DNA of 54,361 nt from HGM05232 sp044433325 (GTDB lineage: Bacteria; Bacteroidota; Bacteroidia; Bacteroidales; Muribaculaceae), in the NCBI GenBank assembly GCA_044433325.1, contig JAWXTT010000003.1, positions 1 to 54,361 of the forward strand. The letters are read 5' to 3'. Made by a program: the position numbers and the translations under genes. Positions 43,108-52,351 of this stretch are shown piece after piece. The notes beneath the pieces were generated by a model that worked only from the letters and a program-made list of their open reading frames with translations, made no database searches and was not told where the DNA came from. Within the stretch, counting starts at the first letter, position 1, and every line of letters starts with the position of its first letter.

Positions 43108-43917
43108 TTATTCGCACTCAGCTTTACATGCCACTTTTTTATCAGGGCAACAAGCGTCAGCTTTAGCGCAATCTTTCTTCTTATCGCAATCCTTTTTAGC
43201 ACCCTTTTGACAAGCAGGAGCTTCTGTTTTAACAGGACAACAATCAGGGCAGTTAGCTTGAACTGTGAATACTACAGCTTCAACAGCAAATAGTAAGCAT
43301 ACTACAGTAGCCCAACCCATTGAAATTTTACGTAATCTACTCATCCAGATATTGTTATTGATACCCATTGAGTGAAATGCACTCCAGAATCCGTGTGACA
43401 TATGGAACCATAATGCACCGAAACCGATTAGGTAAATTACTAATGTCCACCAATCTTTAAACGCTAGGTAAATGAATGCCATACCATCAGCAGGGTGAAT
43501 ACCGTTGTACTCAGTACCCATCAGCTCTTGCCATTGCATTTTGTACCAGAATTGAATTAGGTGAACTACCATAAAGCAAACAACGATAATACCTAAAACC
43601 AGCATATTTTGAGAAGCCCACTCAACTGATTTAGGTTTTTTGTTTACGTCATACTTATCATTTCCACGTGCTTTTCTATTTTGCAACGAAATTACAAAAG
43701 ATAAAAGAATATGGACCACAAAGCCAGCTGCTAAGATAACAGTAGCAATTAATGCATACCAATTAGCACCTAAGAAGTGACATACAGCATTATACCCCTC
43801 TGGAGAGATTAATGCCACTGCATTCATAAGCACATGAAAGGTTACAAATAGGATTAGGAAAAGACCTGTAACTGACATTACGACCTTTCTACCTACGGAA
43901 GAGTTTGATAACCACAT
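43108..43917 (-). CDS. sdhC: Succinate dehydrogenase/fumarate reductase cytochrome b subunit with Cys-rich tail
   Basis: 269 aa. Diheme cytochrome b membrane anchor with five membrane segments (~15-35, ~52-75, ~105-125, ~155-178, ~198-220). His28, His69, His119 and His176 lie in the membrane and are candidate heme ligands. After the last segment comes a tail (~222-269) of about 47 residues with ten Cys (NCPDCC, KKDCDKKKDC, ADACCPDKKVAC) and many Lys, which is not part of the usual fold. First gene of sdhCAB, with its own promoter. Confidence 0.93.
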   Translation of the reverse strand: MWLSNSSVGRKVVMSVTGLFLILFVTFHVLMNAVALISPEGYNAVCHFLGANWYALIATVILAAGFVVHILLSFVISLQNRKARGNDKYDVNKKPKSVEWASQNMLVLGIIVVCFMVVHLIQFWYKMQWQELMGTEYNGIHPADGMAFIYLAFKDWWTLVIYLIGFGALWFHMSHGFWSAFHSMGINNNIWMSRLRKISMGWATVVCLLFAVEAVVFTVQANCPDCCPVKTEAPACQKGAKKDCDKKKDCAKADACCPDKKVACKAECE

Positions 43918-43964
43918 AGTAGTTTGAATTTAATTATTAATATTAGTTATTATATTATTTTTTG

Positions 43965-43972
43965 CAAAAATA
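43965..43972 (-). promoter_or_regulatory. -7 box of sdhCAB
   Basis: The minus strand reads TATTTTTG, matching TAnnTTTG, about 48 bp before the sdhC ATG. No clear -33 box. Confidence 0.5.
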
Positions 43973-44077
43973 CCTCTAATTACTTACACCCACAATAGCA
44001 ATGGCGAATTTTTCTAATTAATTATTGAATCAATTTCACAGCCTTTAGATATATTTCTACCTTATTGTGGGTATATG

Positions 44078-46366
44078 CTATTTACGCTTTGTTTGTTTTT
44101 TCCCTTTTTTAGATTTTGAAGGTTTAGCTACTGAGCTACGTTTACCTCCATTGCCACCCTTGCGAGGCTTAGAATTATTACTCTCACGGCTCTCTCTATT
44201 TCTTACGCTACGCTCGGCAGGCTCCTGTCCATCTATAACAAAATCTAGTTGTTTTTTGAATAAATCAGCCCTTGCCACCTTAACATTAACCTTGTCACCT
44301 AAGCGATATTTACTACCAGTGCGACGACCAACTAGCCAATAATTCTTCTCGTCCAACTCATAGTAATCATCAGCCAAATCACGCACTGGGACAAGACCCT
44401 CACATTTATTCTCCTCAAGTTCAACATATATACCCCACTCGGTCACCCCTGAGATTACCCCAGCGTAAACCTCGCCCATGCGGTCACGCATATATTCAAC
44501 TTGCTTATATTTTATTGAAGCACGTTCAGCACTAGCGGCTAGATTCTCCATCTGTGATGAGTGTTTACACATATCCTCAATCTCAGCCTGATTAGCTGAA
44601 CGACCACCCTCCAGATACTTAGTCAATAATCTATGAACCATCATATCAGGATAACGACGAATAGGCGATGTGAAGTGAGTGTAATATTCAAAAGCCAAAC
44701 CATAATGCCCTACATTATCAGTAGTATATGTAGCTTTAGCCATTGAGCGGATAGCAAGTGTTGATAATAGATTCTCCTCAGCTCTATTTTTGATATTCTT
44801 CAACAACTCATTGATAGATTTATTTACCTCCCAATCTTTACCAGTAATTCTAAGTCTATGCCCAAAACCGCTAGCTATATTTGAGAAGTTAGCCAATTTC
44901 TCAGGATCTGGCTCATCATGCACACGATAGACAAAAGTTTTAGCTTTTTTACCACGACCAGTAACCTTTCCTATAAATTCAGCAACCGTTTTATTGGCAA
45001 GCAACATAAACTCCTCAACCAATTTATTTGAATCCTTAGCCACCTTAAAGTAAACTCCAAGAGGATGACCATTGTCATCTATATCAAAGCGCACCTCGGC
45101 ACGGTCAAACTCAACAGCTCCATTTTCAAAACGACGATTACGCAAAATCTTAGCCATCTTATCCATCTGTAAGATTTCAGCAGCGTAATCCCCTTCACCC
45201 GTTTCTATGCGCTCCTGCGCCTCCTCGTATGTAAAGCGTCTATCACTCTCGATAACTGTACGACAGATACGTTGGTTGTGCATAACAGCATCCTCATCAA
45301 GTTCAAAGATACATGAATATGTAAGTTTCTCCTCATTAGGACGTAATGAGCATATTCCATTACTCAAATGCTCAGGCAACATAGGAACAACCCTATCCAC
45401 CAGATACACCGAAGTAGCACGCTCCTTAGCCTCACGTTCAATTATAGATTTAGGGGTAACATAGTGCGTAACATCCGCAATATGCACACCAATCTCCCAA
45501 TTACCATTAGGTAGTCGGCGGATAGATAAAGCATCGTCAAAATCCTTAGCATCCTTAGGGTCAATAGTCAATGTAGTAACCTTACGCATATCTAATCGAC
45601 AAGCTATCTCCTCAGGGGTAATACCAGCTGTAATCTTATCAGCAGCAGTCTCCACATTCTTAGGATATTTATAAGGTAAACCAAACTCAGCCAGGATAGC
45701 ATGAATCTCAGCATTATTTTCACCTGTTTTCCCTAGAATATCTATTACCTCACCAATAGGGCTATTAGCATTTTCAGGCCATTCAATAATTTTCACAAGA
45801 GCTTTATCCCCCGTTTCGCCACCATTTAAGCTATCAATAGGGATAAAGATATCAGTAGCAAGAAACTTACTATCAGTAACAAGGTGAGCAAAATTTTTCT
45901 GCACACGTAACGTCCCAATAAAAGATTGCTCCTTCTTCTCAGTTATCTCCTGCACCCGAGCTTCAGGGTCGTAACCTTTACGTTTAGCACTGATACTAAC
46001 GCGCACCTTATCACCATTAAGTGCATGACGTGAATTACGTTCAGCCACAAAAATCACCTCCTGCGTATCATCAACGATTACACTATTCTTACCATTAGAG
46101 CGACGTACAAACACCCCAGTTGAGAAGTTACCACGCTCAACCGCTCTATATCTACCAGGAGTAACCTCCTTAATCATACTTTCACTAGATAATTCCTCAA
46201 GAATATCCTCAACCATAGCCCTAGACTCAGGCGTTTCATGTGATAGCGATTCCGCTATCTGCTTATAATTATAGGTAGAAATGTTACCATCCTCCTTAAA
46301 GAATTTGATTATATTCTCTATAATCTCACTCTTATCAATTTTCGATTCCTTTTTTCTCTTTACCAT
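44078..46366 (-). CDS. rnr: Ribonuclease R
   Basis: Processive 3'-5' exoribonuclease that degrades structured RNA. 762 aa. An N-terminal winged-helix region (~8-70), cold-shock domains (~80-235), then the RNB catalytic domain (~255-590) with TIDPKDAKDFDDALS, HIADVTHYV, RRYPDMMVHRLL. A C-terminal S1 domain (~625-710) is followed by a Lys/Ser/Arg-rich tail of about 40 residues. Monocistronic, with a leader of ~110 nt that contains an inverted repeat. Confidence 0.95.
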   Translation of the reverse strand: MVKRKKESKIDKSEIIENIIKFFKEDGNISTYNYKQIAESLSHETPESRAMVEDILEELSSESMIKEVTPGRYRAVERGNFSTGVFVRRSNGKNSVIVDDTQEVIFVAERNSRHALNGDKVRVSISAKRKGYDPEARVQEITEKKEQSFIGTLRVQKNFAHLVTDSKFLATDIFIPIDSLNGGETGDKALVKIIEWPENANSPIGEVIDILGKTGENNAEIHAILAEFGLPYKYPKNVETAADKITAGITPEEIACRLDMRKVTTLTIDPKDAKDFDDALSIRRLPNGNWEIGVHIADVTHYVTPKSIIEREAKERATSVYLVDRVVPMLPEHLSNGICSLRPNEEKLTYSCIFELDEDAVMHNQRICRTVIESDRRFTYEEAQERIETGEGDYAAEILQMDKMAKILRNRRFENGAVEFDRAEVRFDIDDNGHPLGVYFKVAKDSNKLVEEFMLLANKTVAEFIGKVTGRGKKAKTFVYRVHDEPDPEKLANFSNIASGFGHRLRITGKDWEVNKSINELLKNIKNRAEENLLSTLAIRSMAKATYTTDNVGHYGLAFEYYTHFTSPIRRYPDMMVHRLLTKYLEGGRSANQAEIEDMCKHSSQMENLAASAERASIKYKQVEYMRDRMGEVYAGVISGVTEWGIYVELEENKCEGLVPVRDLADDYYELDEKNYWLVGRRTGSKYRLGDKVNVKVARADLFKKQLDFVIDGQEPAERSVRNRESRESNNSKPRKGGNGGKRSSVAKPSKSKKGKKQTKRK

Positions 46367-46384
46367 ATCGAAATGTTTATTTTA

Positions 46385-46437
46385 GGGGAACGGTATTAAA
46401 ACCAGCCTCACTGTCAGCCCCTTTAATACTCAACCCC
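46385..46437 (-). promoter_or_regulatory. Inverted repeat in the rnr leader
   Basis: GTATTAAA (46393-46400) pairs with TTTAATAC (46422-46429), and GGGG (46385-46388) with CCCC (46434-46437). It lies between the rnr -7 box and the rnr ATG, so it would be in the mRNA leader; it could also end transcription from abiEii. Confidence 0.4.
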
Positions 46438-46483
46438 ATTAAGTTACTACTACCCCTTTTTTAGGTAAATTAGTTACCCAATA

Positions 46484-46491
46484 CAAATATA
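46484..46491 (-). promoter_or_regulatory. -7 box of rnr
   Basis: The minus strand reads TATATTTG, implying a transcript start near 46478. Confidence 0.5.
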
Positions 46492-46551
46492 ACTGAATTA
46501 ACCGATATATTGTTATAATTATAACAATATTAATAAAAATATTACTCAAAA

Positions 46552-47373
46552 TCACCCAAACCGAATCATATCAGCCAATTGCACAAAATAGTCATTAGAG
46601 TATATCTCTAGCTCTTTTGAATCTTTTAGGAATGGTTCTATATCTCGTTTAACCGAGTTAATATCAGTTTTAGATAAACGTTCTTTGAGTTGTAGAATAA
46701 ATGCATCTTTAGTCATTTCTATACCATTAAACTCACGGATACGCTCCTGAAGATGATTAAAATTCAACTTTACACCTCTCCTAACATACCATTCAAAATC
46801 ATACCAATCCCTACCTTTAACCCTACTTTTCCAGTTTCTAAAACATAAAGCATGCATCTTTCCTGCATATAAATCTGAAAGAGTAAAACATCTTGTCATA
46901 AATGAAAATGGATGGAGCAATAACTTCTGCTCAGTTTCAAAATTCAAAGGAGGATTCACATCAACCTCAATCTTAATTTTTGTCCTCTTATTTGAGCTAA
47001 AAGCAATGTCATAGCTAGCTGTATCATCCTTTAGAAATGCTGATTCAATATTAGTAAATGTACTTTTACTCTTCTTTGTAATTTCAACATCACGTCCAAC
47101 CGCTTCAAACTCTGTAATAATAGATGGGAAGTAATCCTCTAAACTAAAATCTCCACCCTTTGACACAAGAGAGAAATCCATATCCTCAGAAAATCTATTT
47201 AACTTATGAAAAATCCTCAAACAAGTACCGCCATAAAAAGCAGCTTTATCAAAAAAACCGCCACGATATAATCCAGCCAAAGCCACCTCTTGCATTATTT
47301 CGTGAGTAGCATTGCGCAAGTCATTCTCAGTTATTATCTCATATCTTGATAGCATTTGGTCAAATAGGCTCAT
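46552..47373 (-). CDS. abiEii: AbiEii-family nucleotidyltransferase toxin
   Basis: 273 aa. Toxin of a type IV toxin-antitoxin/phage-defence system. DNA polymerase-beta-like nucleotidyltransferase motifs: YGGTCLRIFHKLNRFSEDMD (motif I with paired acidic residues), KIKIEVDVNPP (third acidic residue) and KGRDWYDFEWYV (motif IV). It overlaps the AbiEi gene by 4 bp. It lies next to a decayed mobile-element gene. Confidence 0.9.
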   Translation of the reverse strand: MSLFDQMLSRYEIITENDLRNATHEIMQEVALAGLYRGGFFDKAAFYGGTCLRIFHKLNRFSEDMDFSLVSKGGDFSLEDYFPSIITEFEAVGRDVEITKKSKSTFTNIESAFLKDDTASYDIAFSSNKRTKIKIEVDVNPPLNFETEQKLLLHPFSFMTRCFTLSDLYAGKMHALCFRNWKSRVKGRDWYDFEWYVRRGVKLNFNHLQERIREFNGIEMTKDAFILQLKERLSKTDINSVKRDIEPFLKDSKELEIYSNDYFVQLADMIRFG

Positions 47374-47993
47374 CTTTCCAGTAGTTTTATTAAGTTATTA
47401 ATATCTTGTCTTTTCTTACTTACCCTAGCACAATCTCTAAATATGGCTACATCCATCTTGTAGAACTCATCCATATCTAAACGGAGATCCTCCTCCAAAA
47501 ACTGACTCATAGACTTTACAAACCTAGGATTTAGTAGAGGAGTATAGTTTATCAAATCACAAAGAGCCTTTTCAGCTGATGCAATTAAAAAAGTATAATC
47601 ATTGTAAGAGTGTTGACATATTCCTATTGAGTAATAATCAGCAGGGCAAAATGTATAATCAAATCTCCCTATTTGATTTTCAAAAGCCTTAGACCTCTTT
47701 AATGTCATAGAACGAAGAGCATATACACTCTCAGGTATCAAACCATAATACCTCAAAGCACTCTCCATTGATAAATAAGATGGTCCATATATATGGTTTG
47801 CGATAAGTTCCGACGAAATAATTCTACCTGAGACCTTAGGAGATACAACATATAAACCACGCTTTAAACGCACTAAATCACCCGACCTCTCCATAGCAGC
47901 CACCTTATTACGAGGCGAGCGATACTCAGATAAAATCGAACCCAAAAGAGCATAATCAATAGGTATAACCCCAAAATCCCTTAAACCATCCAT
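47370..47993 (-). CDS. abiEi: AbiEi-family antitoxin
   Basis: 207 aa. N-terminal winged helix (~8-55: SPRNKVAAMERSGDLVRLKR, GLYVV) and a C-terminal domain starting near IIANHIYGPSYLSMESALRY-type SYLSMESALRYYG. This is the usual antitoxin layout: it represses its own operon and offsets the toxin. Its promoter box lies 25 bp upstream, and toxin translation is coupled by the 4-bp overlap. Confidence 0.88.
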   Translation of the reverse strand: MDGLRDFGVIPIDYALLGSILSEYRSPRNKVAAMERSGDLVRLKRGLYVVSPKVSGRIISSELIANHIYGPSYLSMESALRYYGLIPESVYALRSMTLKRSKAFENQIGRFDYTFCPADYYSIGICQHSYNDYTFLIASAEKALCDLINYTPLLNPRFVKSMSQFLEEDLRLDMDEFYKMDVAIFRDCARVSKKRQDINNLIKLLER

Positions 47994-48017
47994 AGTAAAA
48001 AAAATAATTTCTCATCG

Positions 48018-48025
48018 CAAATATA
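48018..48025 (-). promoter_or_regulatory. -7 box of the abiE operon
   Basis: The minus strand reads TATATTTG, 25 bp before the AbiEi ATG. Confidence 0.55.
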
Positions 48026-48126
48026 GTGATTTTTTGCACACTTATACTGTTTTAATTCAACTAACTATGCAAAACGTAACGTTTTTATCTCAATTTCTAA
48101 GAATTTTACTGAAATTAGGAATTCTC

Positions 48127-48633
48127 CTAGTAATTATTTACCTTTGGGGTGTATAAAAAAATCAAATAGCTATCTATACCGAATACAGATGCTTTACCTG
48201 GAGAGAAACAAGACTTAAAGAGATTAGCTCCACCACGTGCAGGAAACGGTTTCCCGAAGTAATCGTTATCTTTCCACTTTACATCCAGCTCCTTGTTAAG
48301 ATAATATGATCTACTACATTGACATATTAGGTTTGCTGAGTTATTATATAGCAGCTCAAATTGTGAGTAAAGTTCATTTATCGTATTTCTCGTAGTTGTA
48401 CCAGTTGCCAGTAATTTAAATTTAGCTCTACGAAAGACATTGAGAATATCTCGTGTTCGTTTAGCTGTTGGGTTTGTAATCTCATCAGACTCATCAAACA
48501 GCAGACACACCTTGTTAGAGTGTAGTTTCATAAACTTTCTGAGTGAAGGTACAAGTTTGTTAATCATTGAGATGGATAGCAATACAAAAACACCACTGGG
48601 TGCAAAGTCAAGTCTTTCAATACTTTGTCGTTA
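48127..48633 (-). pseudogene. Fragment of a large mobile-element helicase/methylase protein
   Basis: An open frame of ~168 codons with no start at its 5' side: it opens directly after an in-frame TAA near 48633. The content looks like the inside of a SNF2-type helicase: APSGVFVLLSISMINKLVPS, VCLLFDESDEITNPTAKRTR (DEAD-box-like Walker B), KFKLLATGTTTRN (motif III-like), then YSQFELLYNNSANLIC and PFPARGGANLF. I recall very similar segments from large helicase proteins of Bacteroides conjugative elements. The match ends abruptly after SVFGID. It is a remnant, not a working gene. An overlapping 60-codon frame at 48564-48746 is a shadow. Confidence 0.7.
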
Positions 48634-48944
48634 AATTCATTGTTTATTGACCCAATAGTAATAAACTTTTCTTTAATTATGTATTTTGTCTCTAAAAAAT
48701 TTGTGACTAAGCAAAAAAACATATACATTTGTACGATGTCTGACAAATTTGGTGATTTATATCATAAATGCAACTTCAATATATTATATAATAAGTTGTA
48801 GAAGTGCTTAAGTACACACCTAAAGTTAGTTGCAATTAATGATTTACAGCAACATATTTATCACCATATTAGCATCTAAAACTGTAGTAATATATTGATA
48901 TATAAGATAATGAAAAACTAATAACTACTTAAAAATATTATGTT
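48634..48944. other. AT-rich gap with no recognisable gene
   Basis: Very AT-rich DNA between the helicase remnant and the KDPG aldolase gene. No TAnnTTTG box was seen with confidence, so the promoter of the aldolase/kinase pair is not identified. It probably marks the junction between the accessory island and the polysaccharide locus. Confidence 0.45.
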
Positions 48945-49595
48945 ATGTCTATTTTAAATGAAACAGTCGCAGCGAAGATCGCCGAGTCGAAAGTTATCGC
49001 TGTATTGGAAATTAATGACCCAAACGATGCAATACCATGCGTTAGAGCATTGCAGCGTGGTGGTGTTGACACAATCGAACTTGCACTACGTACTCCTGGT
49101 GCACTAGAAGCTATCAAGATCGTTAAGGAGCAGGCTCCTGAAATTATTTTGGGAGTTGGAACAGTGATAACCAAGGAGCAAGTTGAATCAATTGCAAACA
49201 TAGGTGTAGATTTCGCAGTAGCACCAGGTTGTAATGCAGAAATAATGGCTGCATGCTTAGAGGCTGGGGTTCAATTTGCACCCGGTATTGCAACTCCGTC
49301 AGATATAGAAATGGCTCTTAAATTTGGCTGTCGAGTGATGAAATACTTCCCTGCTGATACTTTGGGTGGAATAAAACACCTTAACAATATGGTTGCTCCA
49401 TATCGCTATCTGGGTCTTAAATTTATCCCACTTGGAGGTATAAGCCAAGATAATGCTGTGGAGTATCTTTCATCCGATCTTATTACTGCTATCGGTGGAT
49501 CGTGGATCGCAAAACGACACTTGATAGAGAATAAAGAATGGAACAAAATCGAGGATAATGCACGTAAGGTAAGAGAGCTAATTAACAACTTATAA
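48945..49595 (+). CDS. eda: 2-keto-3-deoxy-6-phosphogluconate (KDPG) aldolase
   Basis: Splits KDPG to pyruvate and glyceraldehyde 3-phosphate. 216-aa class I aldolase. Key parts: catalytic Glu in DTIELALRT (Glu44 region), phosphate/substrate loop GVGTVITKEQV, FAVAPGC, and the Schiff-base Lys in CRVMKYFPADTLGG. GGISQDNAVEYL and IGGSWIA close the barrel. It precedes KDG kinase by 14 bp, giving the last two steps of uronate breakdown. Confidence 0.95.
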   Translation: MSILNETVAAKIAESKVIAVLEINDPNDAIPCVRALQRGGVDTIELALRTPGALEAIKIVKEQAPEIILGVGTVITKEQVESIANIGVDFAVAPGCNAEIMAACLEAGVQFAPGIATPSDIEMALKFGCRVMKYFPADTLGGIKHLNNMVAPYRYLGLKFIPLGGISQDNAVEYLSSDLITAIGGSWIAKRHLIENKEWNKIEDNARKVRELINNL

Positions 49596-49609
49596 TATTA
49601 AATATCATC

Positions 49610-50698
49610 ATGAAAAAAATTGTAACATTTGGCGAAATAATGGGACGTATATGTCCAGATAATAACCTACGCTTTAAACAATCTATGCCTGGTAAGCAAA
49701 ATTTAACATTTGCAGGAGCTGAGGCTAATGTGTCAGCTTCTATCGCAATGTTAGGAGGAGATGCAACATTTGTCACTTCGCTACCCGACAATGATATAAC
49801 TGACGCTTGTATTAACACTCTTCGTGGATTAAAAGTTAATGTAGATCATATCAACAAGTCAAAAGTTGGTCGCATGGGGCTTTACTTTGTCGAGAAAGGT
49901 GCCAACCAACGTCCAAGCCGAGTAGTATATGATCGTGAATACTCTTCTGTATCGATGGTCGATGGTTCAACATACGATTGGAGTACAATTTTTGACGGTG
50001 CAGATTGGTTCCACTTCACCGGTATTACTCCATCACTATCTAAGGTTGCAGCTGAAGCCTCTCTTATAGCTGTTAAGGCTGCTAAGGCAGCAGGGCTAAC
50101 AGTTTCATGTGATCTTAACTTTCGCAAAAAATTGTGGCAGTGGGGTCAAGCACAATCAGCTACAGAATTGGCTAAAGAGATCATGAGTGGTCTATTGCCA
50201 TATGTAGATGTGGTAATTGCCAATGAGGAGGATATGGCTGATGTTCTAGGTATAGAAGGTAGCGATGTTCTTAGTGGTGTGATTGATGCAAACCGCTATG
50301 TTGAGGTTGCTTGTGAGGCAGTTAAACTATTCCCAAATATATCAAAAGTAGCTATCACTCTTCGTGAGTCAATATCGGCTACGCATAATAATTGGGGAGC
50401 AATGCTATATGATGTAGCAAGTAATACACCTCACTTTGCTCCGCTAAACGATAAAGGAGAATATACACCGTACGAGATCAAGAATATCATAGACCGTGTA
50501 GGTGGTGGAGATTCATTTGGTGCAGGTTTGGTATATGCGCTCAATAGCGACTCTCTGTGTGAACCAAGTGTGGCAATTCGTTTTGCGGTTGCATCATCTT
50601 GTCTGTGTCACTCTATTGAAGGTGACTTCAACTATGTTTCTCTCGATGAAGTCCTTTCTCTTATGGGCGGATCTACCTCTGGACGTGTAGTTAGATAG
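49610..50698 (+). CDS. kdgK: 2-keto-3-deoxygluconate kinase (PfkB family)
   Basis: Phosphorylates KDG to KDPG with ATP. 362 aa. FGEIMGRICPDNNLRFKQ and the sugar-binding GAEANVSASIAMLGG at the N terminus, and the PfkB end signature VGGGDSFGAGLVYAL with the catalytic Asp. CDLNFRKKLW is typical of KdgK. PfkB specificity can vary, but the neighbouring aldolase makes KDG by far the best guess. Confidence 0.92.
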   Translation: MKKIVTFGEIMGRICPDNNLRFKQSMPGKQNLTFAGAEANVSASIAMLGGDATFVTSLPDNDITDACINTLRGLKVNVDHINKSKVGRMGLYFVEKGANQRPSRVVYDREYSSVSMVDGSTYDWSTIFDGADWFHFTGITPSLSKVAAEASLIAVKAAKAAGLTVSCDLNFRKKLWQWGQAQSATELAKEIMSGLLPYVDVVIANEEDMADVLGIEGSDVLSGVIDANRYVEVACEAVKLFPNISKVAITLRESISATHNNWGAMLYDVASNTPHFAPLNDKGEYTPYEIKNIIDRVGGGDSFGAGLVYALNSDSLCEPSVAIRFAVASSCLCHSIEGDFNYVSLDEVLSLMGGSTSGRVVR

Positions 50699-50721
50699 AG
50701 ATAAATTATTCCAACTTAATA

Positions 50722-50768
50722 AAATTCCCCACTAATGTCAAGGTGCATTAATGGGGAATTTATTTTTT
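50722..50768 (+). terminator. Terminator of eda-kdgK
   Basis: AAATTCCCCACTAATG (50722-50737) pairs with CATTAATGGGGAATTT (50746-50761) with one mismatch, followed by ATTTTTT. It lies between convergent genes. Confidence 0.85.
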
Positions 50769-50786
50769 AATCTTTCTAGAATTCTA

Positions 50787-52334
50787 CTATTCCAAGATGA
50801 TAGGTTTAGATTTTGGATTATAGTATCCTTTAGTCAACTCGATAAACTCAGATTTTATCTCTTCTAACAATTCCTTGTTTTCAGGTGCAATATCTTTTAC
50901 CTGAGCTAAGTCAGCATTGAGGTCATAAAGAGCAAAATCTTTGAGCGAACCAATTTCGTTACCTGTTTCATTGCGCTCTGCTCCTCTGTATGGTGGCACC
51001 ATTGCATATCCACCTTTACGATAGGCCAATCTACCACCTGCTTCAACAACCATATTGTCACGTCCCTTGTCGCTGTTACCAAGGAACATATCTAAGTAAT
51101 TTTCACTATCAAGCTCTTCAGGAATATCTTGACCTATTAGCGATGAGAGCGAAGCCATCAAGTCTAGTTGAGAAGCCAATGCATCTGTCACTTTGGGGCT
51201 AATATGATTTTTCCAATAGATAAAGAATGGAACTCTAGTACCACCATCAAAGAGACTGTATTTTCCGCCACGAATCTCACCAAGTGGGTTGTGTAGAGCT
51301 AACGACTCTTTTGCACCATCTTTATAACCGTCGTTGAGTACAGGTCCATTATCACTGGAAAATATAATGATTGTATTTTCCAAAATCCCCTGTTTCTCAA
51401 GATTCTTAATTAATTCACCTACGCACCAATCGGCCTCAACTACGGCATCTCCACGAGCTCCAAGATCTGTAGATCCTACAAAACGTGAGTGTGGTGCACG
51501 TGGCACATGAGGCTGATGAAGTCCGTAATAAAGGAAGAATGGTTCATCACGATTCTCGTTGATGAATGTAGCTACCTTATCCACAAAGTAGTCAGCCATA
51601 TCCTCATCTACCCACTTGGCAGCTTCGCCTCCTTTCATATATCCTATACGTGGGATTCCATTGACAATTGAGTTATTGTGGCCATGAGCCCATTCCATTT
51701 TGAGCATCTCAGGATTTGTAAGGGCAGTTGGTTCTCCATCGAAATTGTGCTTATAGCTTACCTCTATTGGGTCAGTAGGATCTAAACCTACTACGTTACC
51801 ATTTTCCACATAGACCGTTGGTACTCGATCGTTAGTTGCTGCAATAAGGCAAGAGTAGTCGAACCCTATATCATTGGCTCCTGGTGATACCTGCTCATTC
51901 CAATTAGGGTTGCCAGCACCCATTCCCAAGTGCCATTTGCCGATTGCGCCTGTCGAGTAACCTGCTGATTTAAACATATCGGCCATTGTGTATTGTTCGG
52001 TGTCGATAAGCAGAGGAGCATCACCTGCTAAGATTTTAGCATTTTTGTTCTTCCATGGGTAAACACCAGTTAAGAGTGCATAGCGACTTGGTGTCGAGGT
52101 TGCCGAAGTTGCGTGGGCGTCAGTAAAACGAACACCTGCATTGGCTAGTTTGTCGAGATTTGGTGTCGAAATTGCCGTTGCTCCGTAAACACTCATATCT
52201 CCATAACCTAGGTCGTCTGCCAAAATCACTATCACGTTTGGTTGTTTCTCAGCGGTTTGGGCTGAGTTGCTACACGACACAGCTCCAATGACTGCTGGCA
52301 ATGCCGCCGCACTTAATATTATCTCCTTCTTCAT
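50787..52334 (-). CDS. Serine-type arylsulfatase, exported lipoprotein
   Basis: 515 aa. Removes sulfate esters from a glycan outside the cytoplasm. Signal peptide with lipobox AVSC (Cys21). Metal site VILADDLGYGDMSVYG (Asp40-Asp41). The formylglycine site reads STPSRYALLTG with Ser80 in place of Cys, so it needs the anaerobic radical-SAM maturase (anSME). Further family parts are GKWHLG, PFFLYYGLHQPHVPR, FSSDNGP and GGKYSLFDGGTRVPF. It follows the GH2 gene by 17 bp. Confidence 0.94.
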   Translation of the reverse strand: MKKEIILSAAALPAVIGAVSCSNSAQTAEKQPNVIVILADDLGYGDMSVYGATAISTPNLDKLANAGVRFTDAHATSATSTPSRYALLTGVYPWKNKNAKILAGDAPLLIDTEQYTMADMFKSAGYSTGAIGKWHLGMGAGNPNWNEQVSPGANDIGFDYSCLIAATNDRVPTVYVENGNVVGLDPTDPIEVSYKHNFDGEPTALTNPEMLKMEWAHGHNNSIVNGIPRIGYMKGGEAAKWVDEDMADYFVDKVATFINENRDEPFFLYYGLHQPHVPRAPHSRFVGSTDLGARGDAVVEADWCVGELIKNLEKQGILENTIIIFSSDNGPVLNDGYKDGAKESLALHNPLGEIRGGKYSLFDGGTRVPFFIYWKNHISPKVTDALASQLDLMASLSSLIGQDIPEELDSENYLDMFLGNSDKGRDNMVVEAGGRLAYRKGGYAMVPPYRGAERNETGNEIGSLKDFALYDLNADLAQVKDIAPENKELLEEIKSEFIELTKGYYNPKSKPIILE

Positions 52335-52351
52335 AATTTATATTTTTTGTT

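Noticed and set aside
43099..43293. Small plus-strand ORF over the SdhC tail
   Set aside because: It mirrors the Cys/Lys-rich tail on the other strand and lacks promoter or family features.
48564..48746. 60-codon minus-strand ORF next to the helicase fragment
   Set aside because: The helicase-like reading (DFAPSGVFVLLSISMI) runs in the other frame through the same bases, so this frame is a shadow.
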